Shown one piece after another: positions 1-6,990 of a DNA stretch of 20,729 nt; position 1 is the stretch's first letter; each line of letters starts with the position of its first letter. This DNA comes from Stentor coeruleus. Taxonomy: Eukaryota > Ciliophora > Heterotrichea > Heterotrichida > Stentoridae. The position numbers were made by a program, and so were the translations under genes. The stretch is taken from the NCBI GenBank assembly GCA_001970955.1, contig MPUH01001223.1:1-20729 (forward strand). Reading direction: 5' to 3'. The notes beneath the pieces are model-generated. The model was not told the DNA's origin. It made no database searches and saw nothing but the letters and a program-made list of their open reading frames with translations.

Positions 1-200
1 GATTGGAAGCTGTTTTTAAAATGTTTGATAAGGATGGAAGTGGGAAAATTGGCCTTGATGAAATAAAAATCTTGTTTGGGGATAAAAGGGAAAATATTGA
101 TGAAAAAGTTTGGAAGGAGATTATGAAAGAAGTTGATTTAAATGGTGATGGGGAAATTGATTTGTATGAGTTTAAAGCTTTAATGCTCAAGAAATTATGA
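1..200 (+). CDS. C-terminal part of an EF-hand protein, probably calcium-dependent protein kinase (5' truncated)
   Basis: The reading frame is open from the window edge (first full codon at 3) to TGA at 198-200, so only the last 65 codons are visible. Two canonical EF-hand calcium loops can be read: DKDGSGKIGLDE (about residues 9-20 of the visible part) and DLNGDGEIDLYE (about 45-56). Each has acidic residues at positions 1, 3 and 5, Gly at 6 and Glu at 12. The lead-in 'AVFKMFDKDGSG' and the closing 'YEFKALML' are typical of the last two EF-hands of the calmodulin-like domain in ciliate, plant and apicomplexan CDPKs. In that family, calcium binding releases autoinhibition of the Ser/Thr kinase domain. 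The kinase domain would lie upstream and is not seen, so a calmodulin- or centrin-like protein cannot be excluded. EF-hand assignment is certain; CDPK is inference. Confidence 0.8.
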   Translation, partial: LEAVFKMFDKDGSGKIGLDEIKILFGDKRENIDEKVWKEIMKEVDLNGDGEIDLYEFKALMLKKL

Positions 201-885
201 TGTATAAAAGTTATGATAAATAATTTTCCAAATTTTTAGAAATTGTGGTTGATGCTTTAGGATATGCATATAATGATAGTAAATACGATATATTTATCAA
301 TAAAATCTACTAATAAAATCGTTTTTAGTAAAAGTTTCTAAGTTTTTCTAAGCTGGGATATTTAAATGTCTATGCAAAAATTTGAAGGAATAAGTCTTTT
401 CTGTAGGCCGATTATTCAAGAAGATATTTGTGTAATGAGGACCTTTAAGAATCTTAACTATTCAAGAAGATATTTGTGTGATGAGGGCCTTTAAGAATCT
501 TAACCAGCTGAGAATATTGGTAACACCCTTATGCAAATATCTAACAAAGCTAGTGGATCATCAAAGAGGTAATTTCTAGTAGAAAAAGCTATTCGAGGGT
601 TAGATTTTTGAGAATTTCCTTTACAAGCATAAAAATATGAGGATTCAGATGAATTAGAATAGAAAAAGGCTTAAGCGTGTAAAAGTCCTAACCCAAGAGC
701 TAAATTTGAATAGAAATAGATATTAAAACTACTCATTCACCACTCAGAAGAAGAACACAAATAGATGAACTATATCAAACAATTAGTAGAAGAGATTAGT
801 TCTATCTATTTAATGCATGCATAAAGTAATCTTATAAGTTTTCATTTTGTCCTTATCGATACCATGTTTCATGGCCTATAATAAA
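201..885. other. Intergenic region with a 46-bp tandem repeat
   Basis: No supported gene lies between the EF-hand stop and the eL41 gene. The stretch just after the stop is AT-rich. A 46-bp direct tandem repeat sits at 413-504 (separate entry). The rest (505-870) has stop codons in every frame at about the density expected for AT-rich DNA. It may hold the eL41 promoter, but I see no clear element. Confidence 0.6.
413..504. repeat. Direct tandem repeat, 2 x 46 bp
   Basis: Copy 1 (413-458) and copy 2 (459-504) both run from TATTCAAGAAGATATTTGTG to the end of the unit, and differ at two positions (A/G at each). There is no N between them, so unlike the gap-associated repeats this one may be real. 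No coding potential is visible. Confidence 0.9.
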
Positions 886-963
886 ATGAGAGAAAAGTGG
901 AAGAAAAAGCGAATGAGAAGACTTAAGAAGAAACGAAAGAAGATGAGACAAAGGGCTAAGTAA
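886..963 (+). CDS. RPL41: Large-subunit ribosomal protein eL41 (RPL41)
   Basis: A 25-codon reading frame from ATG 886 to TAA 961-963 encodes an extremely basic peptide beginning MREKWKKKRMRRL and ending KKMRQRAK. This matches eL41, the smallest eukaryotic ribosomal protein, which is 25 residues in most eukaryotes and consists of one Arg/Lys-rich helix buried in rRNA at the subunit interface. The family starts with 'MRxKW', which places the start at 886; an in-frame ATG at 871 would add five residues (MAYNK) that the family lacks. The context TATAATAAAATG, A-rich before the ATG, resembles that of the other genes here. It stands alone on the + strand between the EF-hand gene and prohibitin. Identification is by recognised family sequence and exact family length, so confidence is high despite the size. 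Confidence 0.95.
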   Translation: MREKWKKKRMRRLKKKRKKMRQRAK

Positions 964-1491
964 ACTTATTCAACATTTCTAACACAAAAACTTGTCTATA
1001 TTATTATATATATTTGTCAGATTTTTAGACTAGAATGCTTCTTTATATATTCATCATATAAATCATCATATAAGACAATTCTAAGTACACAAGACAATTA
1101 ATTAAAGTTATACTCCAAAACACATCCAAGTCCTATGACAGAAAGTGTATATTTCCCTATCTTTAGAAGGATGATTTTTCATTGGTAATGAAAGTTTAAG
1201 ATTAGGAGGTATTTTAAAATTTTAAGGTTTTTATTCTTGATTAGATATAAGAGTTTATGTTTTTAAGTAAAGAAACTTGCTGGAAAGTTTAGGAAATGAT
1301 TTGATTAAATAATACAGGATTTTATTATGTTATGGAAAGAATGGATTTTTATAGTTATTGTTGCTGGGGATTATAGCATATCATATCTATCATTTTTTCT
1401 GTGCTGTGAAAACTTATTACACAGATTCTCTGAGATTAGTTTGCAAATTTTACTAGTAAAAGTTTTGGCCATTAATGGTAATAATTAGCCT
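964..1491. other. Intergenic region upstream of prohibitin
   Basis: AT-rich, with no open frame of note and no RNA gene recognised. It carries the 3' end of the eL41 transcript and the prohibitin promoter, but I see no element I can name. Confidence 0.6.
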
Positions 1492-2319
1492 ATGAACTTT
1501 CTTGAATCAGGACTTAATAGCCTTGGCAGAATCGGCTTAGCTGTAGCAGGAGTTTCCTTTTTTATGGGGCAGTGCTTGTTTGTCGTTGACGGTGGCCAAA
1601 GAGCTCTGATTTTTGATAGGTACTCAGGCCTTAAGCCTAAAATCCATACTGAAGGTGTGAATTTTAAAGTTCCAATACTTCAATATCCTATTTTATTCGA
1701 AGTCAGAACTACACCTAAAGTCATCAATGCTAAAACTGGGACAAAAGACCTTCAAATTGTAACTTTAGATTTAAGAATTTTATATCACCCAGAAGTAGAA
1801 TATTTGAACACTCTTTATCTCAATTTAGGTAGAGATTATGATGATAGAATTTTACCTTCAATTGCCAATGAAGTCTTAAAATCTGTTATTGCCCAATATA
1901 ATGCTGAACAACTACTTACACATAGAGAACAAGTTTCTCGTGAAATACGCGAAAGATTAACCCAACGTGCAGGTGAGTTTCATATAATCCTTGAAGATAT
2001 AGCTTTAACTCATTTAGTTTTTGGTAAAGAATTCACTACTGCTTGTGAACAAAAACAAGTTGCTCAACAAGAAGCTGAACGTGCTAAGTATTCAGTTCAA
2101 CAAATGGAACAAGAAGCTTTAGCAGCAATTATAAAAGCAGAAGGTGAAGCTGAAGCTGGAAAGCTTTTAAGAGAAGCATATGAAAAATATGGAACAACAA
2201 TATTAGAAATGAGAAGTTTAGAAGCTTCAAAGAAAATCGCCGCTCAACTTGCGAATTCCCCTGGTGTTATGTATATCCCTGGAAACAATGCATGTCTTCT
2301 TAATATTCCATTAAACTAG
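1492..2319 (+). CDS. PHB1: Prohibitin-1 (mitochondrial inner-membrane scaffold subunit)
   Basis: The 275-residue product matches PHB1 (human 272 residues) along its length. It has a short N-terminal hydrophobic segment (about 13-31) that anchors it in the inner membrane, an SPFH/PHB domain (about 31-190) with the family stretches GQRALIFDR, ILPSIANEVLKSV and ALTHLVFGKEFT, and a charged coiled coil starting KQVAQQEAERAKY (about 188-235). The C-terminus ends with the conserved 'YIPG...LLNIPLN' pattern. PHB1 and PHB2 form ring complexes that chaperone respiratory-chain subunits, regulate the m-AAA protease and support cristae. Features such as LTHLxFGKEFT and the tail favour PHB1 over PHB2 or stomatin. 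No intron is needed. The stop lies 112 bp from the convergent stop of the DUSP gene. Confidence 0.95.
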   Translation: MNFLESGLNSLGRIGLAVAGVSFFMGQCLFVVDGGQRALIFDRYSGLKPKIHTEGVNFKVPILQYPILFEVRTTPKVINAKTGTKDLQIVTLDLRILYHPEVEYLNTLYLNLGRDYDDRILPSIANEVLKSVIAQYNAEQLLTHREQVSREIRERLTQRAGEFHIILEDIALTHLVFGKEFTTACEQKQVAQQEAERAKYSVQQMEQEALAAIIKAEGEAEAGKLLREAYEKYGTTILEMRSLEASKKIAAQLANSPGVMYIPGNNACLLNIPLN

Positions 2320-2431
2320 TTATTAGAAATAGTCAATATAATCTAAACCAAATTATGGTAATTTATAAAAACCCTTATAGTAATTATACCTACCCATCTT
2401 GAGGTACTTTTCTTATCTTTAAAATGGTTTT

Positions 2432-3301
2432 TTACTGATCACTGAACATCCTATCGGCAATATGTGTTAAGTTTCTCTTTAAATCCTTCAATGATTTAAG
2501 TTTTATACTAACCTTCTCCTCCATTAAAGCCCAAGCAACTTTTTCTTTAACCTCTTTTATTTCATTACAATCTTTTAAATCATAACAATCATCAACTTCA
2601 GCGTATTTGTCTGTATAATCTTTCTGGATATCTAATCTTCCTGAATCAAAAGCATCATTTATAGAATATGATATAATTTTTTGCATTTCCTCATCTTCTT
2701 CTTCTTCTTCTCTTATATCTAAAGGCATAACAGATTGATAACGATTTTTTTTTCTCTCACAAACCACATGGATGTTGTTACAAAACCCAATATCTTGAAG
2801 TGTATGATTTGATTCTATAAGTTTAGTTTTTATACCACTTTCGAATTGTGTATAAAATTTCCACATTTCTTGACTTGCTTTGAATTTTTTACAAACATGA
2901 TCTTTGAAATCTATGAATTTGAGGTTTAAAGGTACGGATATGATTTTTGTTGATATTGATTGAAAAGTGATGGAAATGTTGATAGTGTCGAATTGGAGTT
3001 GATGATCAAGGAGAAAAACTTTACGCTTTGGTCCTCCTGCATACCAGCCGATAAGTCTTTTCCATGTGATTTTTGGAAGACATATATATGAGTCTGGGTC
3101 TGGATTTGATGTACAAATCGGGTGATTGTTTATTGGGCCTGGGTTTAAACCTGTTGATGGCTGATTATAACCTGTATAAGCGCACCATTTGTCCCACCAG
3201 ATTTTGGAAAGAAGCATTACTTCTTTCTCAGAGCTATCGTATGATTCTGGGACTATAGGAGGAGCTTCTTTTGTTAGAGATTTCTGTATGCTTAGATCCA
3301 T
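2432..3301 (-). CDS. DUSP and ubiquitin-like domain protein lacking a peptidase domain
   Basis: This 289-residue protein contains a DUSP domain (about residues 25-98) with the hallmark stretches LLSKIWWDKWCAYTGY, NPGPINN and the closing WYAGGP. A ubiquitin-like fold follows (about 105-183), with VPLNLKFIDFKDHVCKKF and a 'TLQDIGFCNNIHVV' ending. This DUSP-Ubl pair is the N-terminal module of the ubiquitin-specific proteases USP4, USP11 and USP15. No Cys or His box of a USP catalytic domain is present: after the Ubl comes an acidic patch (about 198-205, encoded by GAA/GAG repeats) and a charged helical tail of about 80 residues, then a stop. It may be a substrate or partner adaptor in ubiquitin signalling, but that is inference. 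The start is the ATG at 3301; the DUSP motif begins 25 residues later, so little can be missing. It is convergent with prohibitin and divergent from ligase. Confidence 0.85.
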   Translation of the reverse strand: MDLSIQKSLTKEAPPIVPESYDSSEKEVMLLSKIWWDKWCAYTGYNQPSTGLNPGPINNHPICTSNPDPDSYICLPKITWKRLIGWYAGGPKRKVFLLDHQLQFDTINISITFQSISTKIISVPLNLKFIDFKDHVCKKFKASQEMWKFYTQFESGIKTKLIESNHTLQDIGFCNNIHVVCERKKNRYQSVMPLDIREEEEEDEEMQKIISYSINDAFDSGRLDIQKDYTDKYAEVDDCYDLKDCNEIKEVKEKVAWALMEEKVSIKLKSLKDLKRNLTHIADRMFSDQ

Positions 3302-3846
3302 TTATGTTTTGAAATATTTTGAAATATTTAAGATATAGGATTGGTAGGTTTTTATAGGGTATTGATAGTGATAATGATGGAAAATACTTTTAGGATTTGG
3401 TAGATGCTTGGTAAAATATCTTTAAAATTGTTGATGAACTTTTTGATATGTAAGCTTGTGTATTCATGATATTTTATNGTTGATAGTGATAATGATGGAA
3501 AATACTTTTAGGATTTGGTAGATGCTGGGTGAAATATCTTTAAAATTGTTGATGAACTTTTTGATATGTAAGCTTGTGTATTCATGATATTTTATACAAT
3601 GCATATATTACTTATATAAATTTCTTATTGAATCTTCTCTTAGCATCAAAATACATTATAACTATAATAATAAATTCTTTAAGCTTATTATCAAAATTAT
3701 ATGTTTCAAAGTTCAAGAAAAGATTTACCACTTTCTCCATACCTCCTACAAAACAGAAAAACTTAATAAACTACTGTGATTCATTACATAAATAAAAAAA
3801 ATTCTAAAATAACAAAAGAAATAAGTTAAGCATTTATATTATTTTC
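3302..3846. other. Divergent intergenic region between DUSP and ligase genes, with an assembly gap
   Basis: The region holds the promoters of two divergent genes. Its left side is C-free on the + strand (0 C and 13 G in 3301-3360) and the right side, from about 3600, is low in G, so each half follows the 5'-flank skew of its own gene. A single N at 3478 lies between near-identical copies. The short open frame at 3574-3795 is low-complexity and not supported. Confidence 0.7.
3362..3595. repeat. Direct repeat around single-N gap at 3478 (probable unmerged contig overlap)
   Basis: 3362-3477 (116 bp) recurs at 3480-3595 with two mismatches (TGCTTGGTAAAA against TGCTGGGTGAAA), separated by the N. 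The pattern is that of two contig ends covering the same locus, placed side by side. The true locus probably has one copy. Confidence 0.85.
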
Positions 3847-6002
3847 ATGCAAGGTATGTAATCTTTAATCAGTTGCTAACACTAGGCCAACAGTCTATTT
3901 CGAAATTCCTATCCAACCAAACTGTGAAGAAAAAAGATATTGATGCTGAAAAAAATAAGCGCGAATCTCTACCTGAACAAGATAAAGATTCCCAAAAGAC
4001 ACAGCCAACATCAGATTATGCTTTAAATCAAGATCCAAGACCTTTATCATCAGAAAGGTATGATCCAATATTAGATGCGAAATTTATGTATGGGGAATCA
4101 GTACCATTCAGATGTTTAGTTGATGCATTCGAAATAGTAGCCAACTCCAAAGGTAAAAACTCTAAAAACACACAAAAAGAAGTTATGAGCAACTTATTCC
4201 GTTCAATCTCAATACTGAAACCAGATCAGCTTATAAAATGCTTCTATCTCTGTATAGGGAGACTTTGCCCAGAGCATCGAGGGATCGAGTTAGGTATTGG
4301 CAATGAAATGCTTTACAAAGCTGTAGCAAAAACAACAGGTCAAGCTTTAAAAACAATAAAATCCTTAGACAACTCAATAGGTGATCTCGGCACCGTAGCT
4401 TCTCAAGGTAAATCCTCACAGAAAAACCTCACTTCATACTTTTCCAAAAAAGTTAAAACTCAACCTCTAACTATTGACAAAGTTTATGACTCCCTTTGGA
4501 AAATCGCTACCCTGCATGGTAACAACTCCGTTTCTCTTAAAGAAGACGAACTAACTAAAACTATGCAACAAGCTGACTCTGAAGAAATAAAATATATTGT
4601 CAGAATTGTCCAGAAATCATTAAAAATTGGTGCATCTGAACTAACAATGCAAAGTTCCTTATCTCGAGCTATATCCTTAACACCTCCAAATCAAAAATTC
4701 CCCCCATCAATACTTAAACATGACAGTGGGATATCAGAAGATGAATTTGAAAATATAGTAACAAAAGCTATAAATGAATGTCCTGATTATGATAAAGTAA
4801 TTGGAACTTTACTTAAATACTCACCTGGAGATAATATAAAAGTTATATTAAATCAATGTAGGATTTGCCCTGGGACCCCAGTAAAACCTATGCTTGCTCA
4901 ACCAACAAAAGGTATACATGAAATATTAAAAAGATTTACTGATATTGAGTTTACTTGTGAATATAAATATGATGGTATGAGAGCACAAATACATGTACTT
5001 AATGATCGAAGTATTAAAATTTATAGTAGAGGTTCTGAAGATATGACTGGAATGTATCCTGATATTATACAATTTCTTAGTGAACATTTGAATTTTGATG
5101 CTATACAAGATTGTATTTTTGATTCAGAAGTTGTAGCTTTTGATGCAGCGACAAATCGAATAAAACCTTTTCAAGATATACAACATAGATCTAGGGTTAA
5201 TGTAGAACTTGCTAGTATTGAAGTTAAAGTGTGTATTTTCCCTTTTGATGTTATGTATTTGAATGGTAAAAGTCTTTGTGATGATAGTTTGGCCGAAAGG
5301 AGAAAAGTGTTGTTTTCTGTAATTAAAGAGTTCCCTGGTAAGCTTCAGTTTGTAGAATACAAAAATGTTAGTCTTTTTGAAGATATTGAAAGTTTGTTGA
5401 TGGAATCTGTAAGAATCGGATGTGAAGGGCTTATGGTGAAAACTTTACATGAAAATGCGATTTATGAGCCAGCAAGAAGGTCTTTAAATTGGCTTAAGCT
5501 CAAAAAAGACTATATAACCGATACAAATGGTCAGGCAAAAATGACGGATTCTGTAGATTTAGTGCCGATTGGTGCTTATTTTGGTACTGGGAAAAGAACT
5601 GGAGTTTTTGGGTCTTATCTTTTAGCTATTTATGATAATGAAAATGATGAGTATCAAACAATATGTAAAGCTGGAAGTGGATTTACTGATGAAATGCTTC
5701 AAACATTATTTGATATGCTTAAAGATCAACAGATTTCAAAACCCTTGGCTAATTATAGATGCTTGCATAATGATGTTAATGTTTGGTTTTCACCTGCTGT
5801 TGTATGGGAAATACAAGGAGCGGATTTGTCGATATCTCCAAAACATACAAGTGCTTGGTCTAAAGCTGCGGATAATAAAGGGATTAGTATTAGGTTCCCT
5901 AGGTTTTTAAGGTCTAGGCCTGATAAGAAACCACAAGATTCAACTTCTCCTGATCAGATACTTAGAATGTTTTATGATCAAAGTTGCATAATGGATAGTT
6001 AG
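3847..6002 (+). CDS. LIG1: ATP-dependent DNA ligase I (replicative)
   Basis: This enzyme seals nicks between Okazaki fragments and in long-patch repair. The order of domains is that of eukaryotic ligase I: a short N-terminal region with a PIP box QQSISKFL; a DNA-binding domain from about residue 60 to 310 (starts YDPILDAKF, includes GIELGIGNEMLYKAVA and SLTPPNQKFPP); an adenylation domain with motif I EYKYDGMRAQIH, whose catalytic Lys codon is 4965-4967; FDSEVVAFD (motif III); CEGLMVKTL (IV); WLKLKKDY (V); and an OB-fold ending RFPRFLRSRPDK (VI). All key motifs are intact. No in-frame ATG precedes the conserved N-terminus. I therefore propose start ATG 3847, exon 1 of 7 nt, an intron at 3854-3885 and exon 2 to TAG 6000-6002, giving 707 residues starting MQGQQSISKF. 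The frame itself is certain from 3886 onward; the first exon is inference. A second PIP-like box lies at 4419-4442. Confidence 0.95.
3854..3885 (+). other. Putative 32-nt spliceosomal intron at the start of ligase I
   Basis: The 5' site is GTATGT, a TGCTAAC branch-like sequence lies 12-18 nt upstream of the end, and the 3' end is ACTAG. Removing it joins ATGCAAG to GCCAACAG and yields an ATG start directly ahead of the PIP box. At 32 nt it is about twice the 15-16 nt usual for heterotrichs. The alternative is a non-ATG start or an unrecognised exon. RNA evidence is lacking. Confidence 0.45.
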
Positions 6003-6990
6003 GATAAGTTAATTTTTAGGAAAATATGAGATTTTGATAGATGAAAAGGGGTATATGTAAATTTAGTATATGATTATATGAGAAAAATAGGTTATAGTAA
6101 GAAGATTTTATGAGAAAAATAAGTTATAATAAGAAGATTTTATGTTTTTTTAACCCNGAGATTTTGATAGATGAAAAGGGGTATATGTAAATTTAGTATA
6201 TGATTATATGAGAAAAATAGGCTATAGTAAGAAGATTTTATGAGAAAAATAAGTTATAATAAGAAGATTTTATGTTTTTTTAACCCTTTTTTATGTCTTA
6301 GATTTTTTGAGGATTTAGCTTTTGATTTTATTGTTTGTATTGATAATGTTGGGAGAGGAATTTTTTGGGTTTGAGGATTTAGACTTTTTCAATAGTTTTT
6401 GTAGTTTGGTAGTGGCTGGATGTTGGAGTTTTGAGCTGGGAAACTGATTTTGCATGCTGGGTTTTATGTGTTTATGTTTAAATTTTTTAGTTTTTTGGGT
6501 AATAATATTGTTGTGGATTCTAGGTAAGAATTATTTTTTGATTTCTTTCCTAAGATGTTTGGGATTTTTTTGAGAATAAACTTATTGTTCTACATTTTCT
6601 AGATAATTTTAACTTTGATTTTCACTTTTTTTTAAAAGAAGTTTTGATGTTTTTTTTTCGGTATTAATAGTTTAAAAGAAAAAATATGATAATTTTTTTA
6701 TTTCATGTCTGCTTCAACAAATATTTTCTTACCTTTGTCAACGATCTTATTAAGAATGTCATTATATCTAATACACATCCACAAAAAAAAATCTAATCAA
6801 TAAACCATTCATACAAAAGTAGACTTATTTTCTTCCTCTACATCAAAATCTAATTTATTCTTCTACACCTAAATCTAATCTATTCTCCACATCTACCAAA
6901 TTGCATTTCCCATAAAAATCATCTCATAATATAAAAACTATCCAATTTATTTTGAAATTAGTTAATTATTGCGTCCTATCATAGTATAAA
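6003..6990. other. Intergenic region with gap-associated repeat and a sharp strand-skew switch
   Basis: No gene is supported. From 6003 to about 6700 the + strand is G/T-rich and almost C-free (6301-6360: 16 G, 1 C), and from about 6720 to 6990 it is C/A-rich and almost G-free (6841-6900: 17 C, 0 G). The switch probably separates the ligase 3' flank from the next gene's 5' flank. T-tracts occur near 6630-6660. Confidence 0.7.
6028..6286. repeat. Direct repeat around single-N gap at 6157 (probable unmerged contig overlap)
   Basis: 6028-6156 (129 bp) is repeated at 6158-6286 with one visible mismatch (AGGTTATAG against AGGCTATAG), directly either side of the N. The unit also has internal similarity (the AAGTTATAATAAGAAGATTT stretch follows a diverged copy of itself). 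Confidence 0.88.

Noticed and set aside
587-600. GTAATTTCTAGTAG, resembling a minimal intron.
   Set aside because: It is 14 nt, joins no supported coding frames and lies in non-coding DNA.
505-840. A single frame that reads like a Lys/Glu-rich protein if TAA and TAG are taken as Gln, as in some ciliates.
   Set aside because: The number of stop codons (about seven in 85 codons) is what AT-rich DNA gives by chance, and every real gene here uses TAA, TAG and TGA as stops.
1492-2319. Stomatin or other SPFH family member in place of prohibitin.
   Set aside because: The FGKEFT, KQVAQQEAERA and ILPSIANEVLKSV blocks and the length are specific to prohibitin-1.
3073-3258. Open frame on the + strand.
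   Set aside because: It is the antisense shadow of the DUSP domain, which is strongly conserved on the minus strand.
3574-3795. Open frame on the + strand before the ligase.
   Set aside because: It is Ile/Leu/Tyr-rich low-complexity translation of AT-rich promoter DNA, and it begins inside the gap-associated repeat.
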